A stretch of 64,000 bases of DNA, from assembly GCA_031426735.1 (NCBI GenBank), contig JASJPK010000088.1, positions 1 to 64,000 on the forward strand. Direction: 5' to 3'. Below are positions 16,703 through 25,522 of the stretch, piece after piece. The notes beneath the pieces are model-generated. The model had not been told where the DNA came from. It searched no databases and worked only from the letters and a program-made list of their open reading frames with translations. Position numbers and translations under genes: made by a program. Every line of letters starts with the position of its first letter. Positions within the stretch are counted from its first letter, which is position 1. Source of the DNA: PFJX01 sp031426735 (GTDB lineage Bacteria > Pseudomonadota > Gammaproteobacteria > Burkholderiales > Thiobacillaceae).

Positions 16703-18560
16703 GGCCGCTACTGTCCTCGCCGAGCCGGCTCATGTCGATATCCATGCAGAACAACAGGGTCGGATGCCCCGGCGTCTTCACCACCGTGTGGCTGGAATAA
16801 ACCGGCACCGGGCTGCCGTTCTTGTGTTTGAGCAGCAGCCGCGCGGCCGGTATGGCCTGTCCGCTCGCCCACATCGCGCTCACGGCGGCGCGAACCTCCT
16901 CCCGCATGGCGGGCGGAATGATCAGGTCGAACAGGTTGCCGCCGAGGGCTTCCTCGGCGGCATAGCCATACAACTTCTCCGAAGCCCGGTTCCAGTAGGC
17001 CACCGTGCCGTCGACCAGGTAGCCCTGAATCGCCAGGGCATCGACATCCTCGAACAGCCGATGAAAGCGCTCTTCGCTGGCGCGTAGCGCGTCCTCCGCC
17101 TGTTTGCGCTCGGAGATGTCGGTGATGACGCCATCCAGCCAGAGCACTTCGCCCTGGCGGCCATAGGCGGCCTGGCCGCGTTCGTACACCCAGCGCGGCG
17201 TAGCGTCGGCGTGCACGATGCGGTATTCGAGGCTGTACGGCGCATGCGCGGCCACCCCTTCCCGGACGACGCGGTCGACCATCGCCAGATCGTCCGGATA
17301 AATGATGCTGGCGTAGCTGCGCACCCGGTTGTCTATGAAGTCGCCGAGCGGATACCCGCTCAACGTCTCGATATAGTCGCTCATGAACTGGATCGTCCAC
17401 TCTGCATCCAGGGCGCAGCGATAGACCGCGCCGGGCAGGCTCTGCACCAGGCTGCGATAACGCTCTTCGCTGTCGCTCAGACGCTGTTTGGCTTCGTGCA
17501 CTTCCAGCGTGCGGAACACGATATGGCCCGCCGTACGCAACAAGGTCTCGTCATGCTCGTCCCAACGATTGCCGGCGCTGCGGCAGCCGATGCTGACGAA
17601 GCCGACCAGGCGGCCGCCGTTCTCGACCGGCACGCTCAACAGAGACTCGATCTTCCCGGCGAGACGTCGGCGCAGATCGCCCATCGCATCCGGCATGTCA
17701 TCGCGCAGATCGTCCAGATGCGCAAAGCTGAAGGTTTCGCCGCGGCGCAGACGCCCCAGAGCCAGGCGGAATTCGTTCTCCGACAAGGCCTGCATGTCTG
17801 CACTCAGGGAAGGCATGCCGAGGGCCAGCCATTCATGCGTCATGTTGTAGCGGGTGCCGCTCGCGTCGAGGCGGAACACGCTGCTGACATCGGCGCCGAC
17901 CACCCGGCCGATGCGGGCGAGCGACCAATACACTGCATCGTCCGGATCGTCGTCGGCCACCAGTTCGATGCAATGTGTGGCGATATCGGCCAACGCCTGC
18001 CGTTGCGCAATGCGTTTGCTCAATTCGACGGTGCGTTCCTGCACCTGGCGTTCCATTTCCGCCGTGACGGCTTCCAGGCGATGCCGCGTCTGCCAGCTCT
18101 GGCACAAGGTCCGCGCCAGTTGATAGACCTCCTCGCGGGTAAACGGTTTGCGCAGCATCACGACATCGTGGCCGAGCGCGCGCTGCAATTCGTTGACGTC
18201 GTAATCGGAAAACGCCGTGGCGATGACGATGTAGATGGAAGGATCCTGCGCGCGCAGGGCCACGGCGGTCTGCATGCCATCCCAGCCGGGCGGCATGCGC
18301 ATGTCGATGAAGGCGAGTTGCAGCGGGCAGCCATGTGCCAGCGCGGCCTGCTGCAGTGCCGCCGCCTGTTCGCCCTGCGCTGCCAGGGTAACTTCGAATT
18401 CGGCGCTGTTCGTATTGACGGCCGGCACCCCGGAAATCAGCGCTTCCAGCGCGCCGAGTTCGGAGCCCTTCGGTTGCAGGATCTGGCGATAGGTCTCGCG
18501 GATGGCCGCGTCGTCATCCACCACCAGGACACGATAGGTCGCACTCGCGTTGACGTTCAC
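16698..18560 (-). CDS. response regulator REC-GAF-PAS-PAS without output domain
   Basis: 620 residues, GTG start overlapping the upstream kinase stop (GTGA). The REC domain (about 8-165) is longer than usual, with an insertion of about 30-40 residues before the phosphoacceptor Asp in LAFIDMRMPPGWDG; Lys is in VMLRKPF. A coiled coil (LEAVTAEMERQVQERTVEL), a GAF domain (about 195-350) and two PAS domains (about 365-480 and 490-610) follow. No kinase, cyclase or DNA-binding domain is present, so it probably relays by binding a partner. Its stop codon is supplied by an intergenic repeat. Third gene of an overlapping operon. Confidence 0.86.
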   Translation of the reverse strand: MNVNASATYRVLVVDDDAAIRETYRQILQPKGSELGALEALISGVPAVNTNSAEFEVTLAAQGEQAAALQQAALAHGCPLQLAFIDMRMPPGWDGMQTAVALRAQDPSIYIVIATAFSDYDVNELQRALGHDVVMLRKPFTREEVYQLARTLCQSWQTRHRLEAVTAEMERQVQERTVELSKRIAQRQALADIATHCIELVADDDPDDAVYWSLARIGRVVGADVSSVFRLDASGTRYNMTHEWLALGMPSLSADMQALSENEFRLALGRLRRGETFSFAHLDDLRDDMPDAMGDLRRRLAGKIESLLSVPVENGGRLVGFVSIGCRSAGNRWDEHDETLLRTAGHIVFRTLEVHEAKQRLSDSEERYRSLVQSLPGAVYRCALDAEWTIQFMSDYIETLSGYPLGDFIDNRVRSYASIIYPDDLAMVDRVVREGVAAHAPYSLEYRIVHADATPRWVYERGQAAYGRQGEVLWLDGVITDISERKQAEDALRASEERFHRLFEDVDALAIQGYLVDGTVAYWNRASEKLYGYAAEEALGGNLFDLIIPPAMREEVRAAVSAMWASGQAIPAARLLLKHKNGSPVPVYSSHTVVKTPGHPTLLFCMDIDMSRLGEDSSGL

Positions 18561-20686
18561 TGTTCACTCCTGGCGGGGTTGCCGACGTTGCGTGGCAGCA
18601 CCATTTCCAGCCTGGCGCCGAGATTGCGGCCCTCGCTGCGCAAGGTGACCTGGCCGCCGCACTCCTGCGCGTACACCGCGACCGAGTGCAGGCCGAAGCC
18701 GGTACCGCGCTGTTTGGTGGAAAAGCCGAAGCGGAACAGGTCGTCCTGCGCCGCGGCTTCGAAGCCCTCACCGTTATCGACCACGCTCAGGCGCAAGCGA
18801 TCACCGCCGAGGGCTTCGGCGCGAATCTCCAGCCGCCCCTGGAAACCGTCGGCCATCCCGCGTGCCTGGATCGCCTCGATGCTGTTCTTGAAGATGTTGG
18901 TCAGCGCCTGCAACAGGCGGTTGTGCGACTGGTTGACCTGATCCACGGCGGGGTCGACCTGCAGCGTGACATGAATGCCATGCTGTTTAAACGCGTTGCC
19001 CTGCAATTCCAGCGCGGCATGGATCGCCTGGGACAGACTGAAGCTGCTGCGTTGTTGGCTGGGTCGCGCCGCGCTTTGCTGGATATGCACGATATCGGCG
19101 ATATGGCGCACGCTGGCGACCAGCCGGCGCGAACGTTGGTTCAGCTCATCGGCGGACAGGTGCCGGATCGCCCGCGCCGCCTCCTGCTGGATGACGCATT
19201 GATGGCTGGCCAGATCCGCCAGCGTACCGTTCTGGCCGTCCAGACCGGCCTGGCTGTGCTTGGCGTTGGCATCGAGCAGGCTCGCCACGCGCAGCAACTC
19301 CGTGCCGGCATGCTCGATGCTTTCGGCGTCCTGGCTGACCGCGGTGATGGCGTTGCCGATGTTGTGCAGCACCGAGGTGCTCATTTCGCCAATGCCGGCC
19401 TGGAACGCGCTGAAACGTTCCAGTTCTTCCGCCCGCTTGCGTTCGGTAATGTCGTGGTTGGCGCCGCGCCGGCCCAGGAAGCGGCCGTCGGCGTCGAACA
19501 GCGCGGTGCAGATATGTTCGATCCAGCGGTCGCGGCCGTCCCGGTCGCGGATGCGCAGGATCATGACTTCGTGCCTGTTTTCGTTATCCCTCTCGCCCGG
19601 CTCGCCGTCCTGGCGGAAGTGTTGCAGCAGATGCGCGCGCCAGGCCGGCAGATCGTCTGGATGCAGCAGGCGCTCCATCAAGGCGGGATCGTCGACGAAA
19701 TCCTCCGGCGGATAGCCGCACACCGTCCGGCAGGACGGCGAGACATAGACATAGCGGCCATCCGGCCCGAGCCAGTATTCCCAACTGAGCGAGTAGTCGG
19801 CCAGGATGCGGTACTGCTGCTCGCTTTGCTTGAGTGCTTGCTCGCGCTGCTCGATCACCGTCGCCATGGCATCGAAACCGCGCGCCAGTTCCGCGATTTC
19901 GTCTTGCCTGGTGTCCCCCACGCGGGTGCTGTAACTGCCGCGTGCCATGTTCCGGATGGCGCTGCGCAGTCCCTGAAAACGCTGGATCACGTAGTGATTC
20001 AGCAGCAGGCCGAGCGTCAGCAGCATGGCGAGCAACAACACGACTTGTTCCAGCAATCGCTGCTGCCAATGCGCCAACGCGGCGTCGCGACCGCTCTCCA
20101 CGGGAATGCGGATGCTCATGACGCCGCGCAGGTCGCCGACTCGATAGTCGTAACCGGCGCTGTAACGCTGCCGGATCGTGGGCGGGGCGTCCTGCGCCGC
20201 GGCATGGCAGGTCAGGCAATAGGGCTCGGCCCAGATCGGCGCCGTGAAATGGAAGTACTCGCGGCCATCTTCCCGGCTGCGTATCGTTTGCGTGTACTCG
20301 GCGGCCTTGGGGTTGGCGCGAAACCAGGCCATCGCGGCGAGCTCGTCGGCATCGGCCTGATTGGCCGGGTTGCGCGGCCGGTCGGTGACGTTGTTGAAAC
20401 GCACGCCGCTCTTGGTCCAGTTCGGATAATCCTGCGCGATGCGGCTCATCGCATGTGCCGGCAGGAAGCCCAGCGTGTGCTCGTTCAGGGGCAGGCCGCT
20501 GGCCAGGAACTGCTTGTGATAGACCCGCCGCGTAGCCATCAGCGCGGCGCGCAGATCGAGCGCCTGCTGGCGCATCTGCTTCTCCGCCGAGCGTTCCACT
20601 TCGTAAAAATCGAGCAGAATGCCGGCGCCGCTGACAAGGCTGACGACGATGCCGAGGATCAGCCAGATCTTGAGTTTGAAGCTCAT
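18557..20686 (-). CDS. c-heme sensor histidine kinase (Tll0287-like/HAMP/PAS)
   Basis: 709 residues. Membrane helix (7-27), periplasmic Tll0287-like domain with heme site CLTCH at 157-161, second helix (about 205-225), HAMP, PAS (about 285-400) and a kinase module. The dimerisation/phosphoacceptor region reads TSVLHNIGNAIT, an atypical H-box; the ATPase shows NIFKNSIEAI, VDNGEGF and GTGFGLHS. Its receptor region is a paralogue of that in the GGDEF-EAL protein at 13977-16493, which faces it from the other side of the response regulator gene. It overlaps the upstream and downstream genes by 4 bases each (ATGA, GTGA). The adjacent REC-GAF-PAS-PAS protein is the likely partner. Confidence 0.9.
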   Translation of the reverse strand: MSFKLKIWLILGIVVSLVSGAGILLDFYEVERSAEKQMRQQALDLRAALMATRRVYHKQFLASGLPLNEHTLGFLPAHAMSRIAQDYPNWTKSGVRFNNVTDRPRNPANQADADELAAMAWFRANPKAAEYTQTIRSREDGREYFHFTAPIWAEPYCLTCHAAAQDAPPTIRQRYSAGYDYRVGDLRGVMSIRIPVESGRDAALAHWQQRLLEQVVLLLAMLLTLGLLLNHYVIQRFQGLRSAIRNMARGSYSTRVGDTRQDEIAELARGFDAMATVIEQREQALKQSEQQYRILADYSLSWEYWLGPDGRYVYVSPSCRTVCGYPPEDFVDDPALMERLLHPDDLPAWRAHLLQHFRQDGEPGERDNENRHEVMILRIRDRDGRDRWIEHICTALFDADGRFLGRRGANHDITERKRAEELERFSAFQAGIGEMSTSVLHNIGNAITAVSQDAESIEHAGTELLRVASLLDANAKHSQAGLDGQNGTLADLASHQCVIQQEAARAIRHLSADELNQRSRRLVASVRHIADIVHIQQSAARPSQQRSSFSLSQAIHAALELQGNAFKQHGIHVTLQVDPAVDQVNQSHNRLLQALTNIFKNSIEAIQARGMADGFQGRLEIRAEALGGDRLRLSVVDNGEGFEAAAQDDLFRFGFSTKQRGTGFGLHSVAVYAQECGGQVTLRSEGRNLGARLEMVLPRNVGNPARSEQ

Positions 20687-23600
20687 GCTTGCGCGGTCTT
20701 GTTGAGCAGAACGCGAACATGTCGCAACAGGACGTCGGCATCCACCGGCTTGGCCAGGAAGACGCGAATGCCGGCCCGGTTGACGGCATCGACCACCACG
20801 GCCTGTTCGTCGGTGCCGGAAAGCATGATGCTGGGCACCTCGGGATAGAAACGCCGGATGCGCTCCAGAATCTCGACGCCGGTGGTGTGTTGCAGGTAGT
20901 GATCGGACAGGATCAGGTCGATGGCCTCGCTGCCCATGCGGCTCAGTGCGGTATCCAGATCCTCGGCGAGATAGACCCGATAGCCGGCATCCTGCAGGAC
21001 GTCGTGCAGCAATGCCGCTTCGACCGGGTCATCCTCCAGCAGCAGCAAGCCCTGGCTCGGCAAATTCACCTGCAAATTGGCCGGGCGCAGATCGCTGCGC
21101 AGCATGACGCGGCTTTCCACCTCTTCCGGCACGGCGGGGCGGCAGAGCAGGTAGCCCTGCAACTGGTCGCAGCCATACCGGGCCAGGAAACGCAGTTGCG
21201 ATTCGGTCTCGACGCCCTCGGCCAGCACACGCATGCCGAGGTTGCGCGCCAGATCGATGGTGGAGCGAACGATGGCGGCGTCTTCCGGATCGCGGTTGAC
21301 GTTGCGGGTGAACATCTGGTCGATCTTCAGCACGTCGAATGGGTAATGCTTCAGGTAACCCAGACTGGAATAGCCGGTGCCGAAGTCGTCCAGCGCCAGG
21401 CCGACGCCCATGCGCTTGAGATCGCGCAGGGTTTGCGCGGCCAGTTCCGGGTTGGCCAGCAGCGACGACTCCACCACTTCCAGCTCCAGCAGATGCGCGG
21501 GCAGGCCGCTGCTGGCCAGCGCCACGGCGACATCGTCGAGCAGATGCCCGGAAGTGACGTGGTCGGAAAAGATGTTGACCGCCACCCGCAACGGCCGCTG
21601 CCGGTCCATCCATTGCCGGGCCTGGCGGCAGGCGGCGTGCAGCACCCAACGGCTGACCGGCTCGGCCAGGTCGGTGCCTTCGACGACGTGGATGAAACTG
21701 CCCGGCGGCACCACCTGGTCGCCGCGGCGCCAGCGGATCAAGGCTTCGGCCGCGACGATACGGCCGCTGGCGGTATCGATCTGCGGCTGGTAAGCCAGGA
21801 AGAACTCTTCACGCGCCAGCGCTCCGCGCAAGGCCAGCTCGGTCTCGAACCAGTCGGCGACCTTGGCCGCCTGGCGTTGATCGTAGAAGCGCACCTGATT
21901 GCCTTTGTCGGCTTTGGCGCTACGCATGGCATCCTCGGCCGCATGCAACAGTGCGCCGGCCTCGTTGGCATCGGTCGGATACAGCGCCACGCCGATGCTC
22001 AATGTCAGCGCCACCGATTTGTCGCCGCCATCGATGGCAATCGGCTCGCGCATGCTGTCGCGCAAATGGGCTGCGGTTTCGATGGCGTCATGGGTTTCCC
22101 GGACGCCCCGGCGCAGCACCGCGAACTGGTCCGCGCCCTGGTGCGTCAGCAGACAATCGTCGCCCAGCAAGCCATCCCAACGTCGCGCCAGGGCCAGCAG
22201 CACCTGATCGCCCACCGCCCGGCCGAGAGTCTCGTTGAGCTGGGCGAAACGGTCGATGTTGAACACCAGCAGGGCCAGATGCTGGCCTTCCGCGTCGCTG
22301 GACTGACTGTCCTGCTCGATGCGTGCCAGCAGCGACTGCACATTGGGCAGACCGGTCAACTGCGAGTGCTTGCTCTGGTAGTCGAGTTTGGCCTGCAAGG
22401 TGAAGCCGGCGGAAAGATCGGTGGCGACGGCGATGTACTGGATGGTCTGGCCATTGCCGTCGCGCACTGCGCTGATGCCCAGCCATTCCGGATAGATCTT
22501 GCCGTCCTTGCGCCGGTTCCAAATTTCACCGCTCCAGTGGCCTTGCGCCAGCAATGCCGACCACAACGCCGCATAGAAAGCGGCATCGTGCCGCCCCGAC
22601 TGCAGGACGCGCGGATTCTTGCCGAGCACTTCGGCCTCGGCATAGCCGGTGATGCTGGAAAACGCCGGATTCACCGCCTGGATGGCGGCGCGCGCATCGG
22701 TAATCATGATGCCGTCGCGCGTGTTGTCGAACACCAGGGCGGCCTGGCGCAAACGTTCTTCCGCCCGCTTGCGCTGACCGATGTCGCGGGTGAAGGCGAA
22801 GATGCGGCCGCCGGCCATCGACGAGAAACTGGTGTTGAGTTCTACATCCCAGACGCTGCCGTCCTTGCAGCGGTGCCGCGTCTCGAACAGGTCGCTGCCG
22901 GTGGCGATGACCTGTTCGATATGGCGTCGGATGGTTTCCGCATCTTCCCGTGCTTCCAGATCGCTGACCCGCATCGCGAGCAATTCTGTGCGGCTATAGC
23001 CGGAACGGTTCACATACGCGTCGTTTACTTCCAGCAAGCGCCCGGCGAGATCCACCACCCAGAAACCGTCGACGGAAGTCTCGATGACGCCGCGGTAGAG
23101 GGCCTCGCGTTCCTGCAACGCCTGTTCGGCACGGATGCGTTCGGTGACATCGGTGCCGACGCCGACCATGCACATGGGTTTGCCGGCGGCATCGCGCACC
23201 AGGCGGGTGCGCAGATCGACGATGCTCTTGCTGCCATCGGACTTGACGTTGACCAGTTCGCCGCGCCAGGCGCCCTGTTCCAGCGTGACACGCGCGATCT
23301 CGCCCTGGGTCGCGTCGGCTTCCGGCTCATTGCCCAGGATGTCGACATGCTGGCCGATCAAGGCTTCGCGCGGATAGCCGGCGCCACGAATCTCTGACGC
23401 ATTGACGTAGGTGATGACGCCGTTCAGATCGGTCACGGTGACGTGATCCTGAATCTGATCCAGCACCAGGGCCTGCATGCGCAGATCCGCCTCGACCCGT
23501 TTGCGCTGGGTGATGTCGCGGAACAACAGGTGGCCGTAGGTCAGGCCGCCGATTTCGATGACATGCGCGGTGACCTCGACCGGAAAACGGCTGCCATCCT

Positions 23601-24876
23601 TGCGCTGGTGCTCGGTTTCATACGTCTGCGCGCCGGTCGCCGGCGATTCGTCGGCACGCCAGGCTTCGTCGCGCGCCTCCGGCGGCTGCAACAGGCTGAC
23701 CGGTTGGCCTTTGACTTCCGCCGGCGTGTAGCCGTAACAGGTCATGACCCGCTCGTTGACCTCCTCAATGCGGCCTCTGGCGTCGACCAGCAGAATGACG
23801 TCGCTGGCATAGCGGGACAGATAGTCGTAGCGCCGCTCCAGAATCCGCCGTTCGACCTCCTGGCCGAGCAGTTGCACACGCTGGTGCCGGATCTGGACGC
23901 GCCACCAATACCCGATGAACAGGCCGCTGAGCAGCACCAGCGAAGCGGTCCCCAATGCGGAGAACAGCGCGATGCGGTAGACCGGCGCATCCACTTCGGA
24001 TTGATCCAGTTTGACCAGGAGGCTCCAGGGGCTGCCGGGAATCCGATTGCCATAGGCGAGCACAGGATTGCCGTGAAAATCCTCTGACAGCGGCAGCAGG
24101 CCGCTCTCGCCGCGCAGGATTCTGGCCGATGCCAGATGCGGCTGCCGTTGCGCTGAAATCAGGTCCTGCGGCTCGTGCCCCCGGCTGGCAAACAGGATAT
24201 GAACTCGATCGCCTTGCAGGCGGGCCAGCACGGTCTCGCCGCTGCGACTGGGCGCCGGCCACTGGCCAAGCGGGGCAAACAGGCTGGCGCGCGGCGAAAT
24301 GGCGATAAACGCCGCGCCCACCGTGCGCGCCCCTTCGCCCTGCCCTTTCAGCAGCGGCACCATCATGCCCAGCAACATTTCGTTCCGGCCCGGGCCGTGC
24401 CGATGGAAATCAATCAGGATGGACGCGCGTCGTTGCATCGCCAACCTCGCCTCTGCCTCGTGCTGAACCATGAACGGGTCGGCGTGATCGCTGTAGCGGT
24501 ACTGTCCCGAGACGTCGAACAGGCTGACACTGTGGAAGCCGAACGCGGCCTGAAATCCGGCCACGCGCGCCTGGATGCGAGCGACCTGGGCGGGATCCTT
24601 GAAACCGCTGTCGGACCAGGCGGCGAAGTGATCGGCGACCTGCCCCCCCTGGCCGAAGAACTCGGTGGCGGCGCGCGTCGTCGCCAACCAGCGGCTGACC
24701 TGAGCGATGCGGAATTCACCGATTGCGCGCAGTTGCGCTTCCATGTGGGCACGGGTCTGGTCGCGCTGGTTCTGGTAAGTGGCGATTCCGATCAGGATCA
24801 GGCCGACCACGCCGGCGGCGAAGGCGAGCAACGGCAACCAGAGCCGTGGCGGCGGGGCGATCGGGGTCGCGCTCAT
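20683..24876 (-). CDS. large membrane sensor: four PAS, degenerate GGDEF, EAL, REC
   Basis: 1397 residues. N-terminal helix (about 12-34), periplasmic sensor (35-305), second helix (about 310-330), then about four PAS domains (350-840), GGDEF (850-1010), EAL (1020-1265) and a C-terminal REC (1280-1395, Asp1325 in ILSDHYL, Lys in FLAKPV). The cyclase motif is altered to GADQF (914-918), so cyclase activity is doubtful. The EAL motif (1044-1046), LDDFGTGYSS and EGVETE are intact, so the predicted activity is c-di-GMP phosphodiesterase. The REC may accept phosphate from the kinase encoded next, with which it overlaps by four bases. First gene of the three-gene operon. Confidence 0.9.
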   Translation of the reverse strand: MSATPIAPPPRLWLPLLAFAAGVVGLILIGIATYQNQRDQTRAHMEAQLRAIGEFRIAQVSRWLATTRAATEFFGQGGQVADHFAAWSDSGFKDPAQVARIQARVAGFQAAFGFHSVSLFDVSGQYRYSDHADPFMVQHEAEARLAMQRRASILIDFHRHGPGRNEMLLGMMVPLLKGQGEGARTVGAAFIAISPRASLFAPLGQWPAPSRSGETVLARLQGDRVHILFASRGHEPQDLISAQRQPHLASARILRGESGLLPLSEDFHGNPVLAYGNRIPGSPWSLLVKLDQSEVDAPVYRIALFSALGTASLVLLSGLFIGYWWRVQIRHQRVQLLGQEVERRILERRYDYLSRYASDVILLVDARGRIEEVNERVMTCYGYTPAEVKGQPVSLLQPPEARDEAWRADESPATGAQTYETEHQRKDGSRFPVEVTAHVIEIGGLTYGHLLFRDITQRKRVEADLRMQALVLDQIQDHVTVTDLNGVITYVNASEIRGAGYPREALIGQHVDILGNEPEADATQGEIARVTLEQGAWRGELVNVKSDGSKSIVDLRTRLVRDAAGKPMCMVGVGTDVTERIRAEQALQEREALYRGVIETSVDGFWVVDLAGRLLEVNDAYVNRSGYSRTELLAMRVSDLEAREDAETIRRHIEQVIATGSDLFETRHRCKDGSVWDVELNTSFSSMAGGRIFAFTRDIGQRKRAEERLRQAALVFDNTRDGIMITDARAAIQAVNPAFSSITGYAEAEVLGKNPRVLQSGRHDAAFYAALWSALLAQGHWSGEIWNRRKDGKIYPEWLGISAVRDGNGQTIQYIAVATDLSAGFTLQAKLDYQSKHSQLTGLPNVQSLLARIEQDSQSSDAEGQHLALLVFNIDRFAQLNETLGRAVGDQVLLALARRWDGLLGDDCLLTHQGADQFAVLRRGVRETHDAIETAAHLRDSMREPIAIDGGDKSVALTLSIGVALYPTDANEAGALLHAAEDAMRSAKADKGNQVRFYDQRQAAKVADWFETELALRGALAREEFFLAYQPQIDTASGRIVAAEALIRWRRGDQVVPPGSFIHVVEGTDLAEPVSRWVLHAACRQARQWMDRQRPLRVAVNIFSDHVTSGHLLDDVAVALASSGLPAHLLELEVVESSLLANPELAAQTLRDLKRMGVGLALDDFGTGYSSLGYLKHYPFDVLKIDQMFTRNVNRDPEDAAIVRSTIDLARNLGMRVLAEGVETESQLRFLARYGCDQLQGYLLCRPAVPEEVESRVMLRSDLRPANLQVNLPSQGLLLLEDDPVEAALLHDVLQDAGYRVYLAEDLDTALSRMGSEAIDLILSDHYLQHTTGVEILERIRRFYPEVPSIMLSGTDEQAVVVDAVNRAGIRVFLAKPVDADVLLRHVRVLLNKTAQA

Positions 24877-24940
24877 CGGCCGCTACGCATCATCCACGTG
24901 GCCACGACGATGGCGTGCATGCATTCCAACGTGATCTGTT

Positions 24941-25486
24941 TCACCAGCGCGGCTCCTTCGGAGGTTGGCTGAGGGGCCGGTGCTTGAGCCAAGCATCGCC
25001 GCTCCAGATGTCCAACATCAGTTTACGGTGCCCATCGCCGCCGATGTGCTTGGCCTTGATCGAAATTCGATAATGTTGGAGCAGCGTCAACGCCATTTCG
25101 ATATTGCGCTCGCCAACATTCATCTCGTTTCTTTGGCATTTCAGCGGGAACATGTTGGCGCCGCCGAACACCTTGGCCTGAAACTCGGCCGGATCGGCGC
25201 CCAGATTCCGGATGTTCTGCATCAGCAACAGCATGGCTTCGTCGCCGTAGCGACCGTCGTAGCCACCCCCTGCGGGGGGGGCGCCGCGCGAGGGCAACAT
25301 GTAGTGGCACATGCCGCCGACCCGCAAGCGCGGGTTCCATACCGTGATGGAGACGCACGAACCCAGCAGCGTAACGATGCGCGTCGTGGCGTCGCCGAAG
25401 TGGAAATCGCCAGGGTGCAGGAAGATTTCGCGGATACCCGCGACGGGCGCACTAGAGATGTTGCTTGCGGCTGTGTTCATGCCCAT
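24941..25486 (-). CDS. cheD: chemoreceptor glutamine deamidase CheD
   Basis: 181 residues. CheD deamidates glutamines in chemoreceptors and tunes adaptation. The catalytic Cys is C44 (LLGSCVS) and the His is H61 (GGMCHYML); the spacing of 17 equals that of Thermotoga CheD (C27, H44). The conserved FGGANMF and NVGERN segments are present. No cheA, cheW, cheR or cheB lies in this window, so it is an orphan here. It sits 36 bases after ygjP and 64 bases before the large PAS-EAL gene, all on the minus strand. ATG at 25480 (Met3) is an alternative start. Confidence 0.93.
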   Translation of the reverse strand: MGMNTAASNISSAPVAGIREIFLHPGDFHFGDATTRIVTLLGSCVSITVWNPRLRVGGMCHYMLPSRGAPPAGGGYDGRYGDEAMLLLMQNIRNLGADPAEFQAKVFGGANMFPLKCQRNEMNVGERNIEMALTLLQHYRISIKAKHIGGDGHRKLMLDIWSGDAWLKHRPLSQPPKEPRW

Positions 25487-25522
25487 TTCCCGGGTTCGTT
25501 CTGGTTCGCGGCCGCGGCAGCG

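Noticed and set aside
20689..23397. 902-codon plus-strand open frame opposite the PAS-EAL gene
   Set aside because: Shadow of a gene with complete EAL, PAS and REC motifs; no motif or ribosome binding site of its own.
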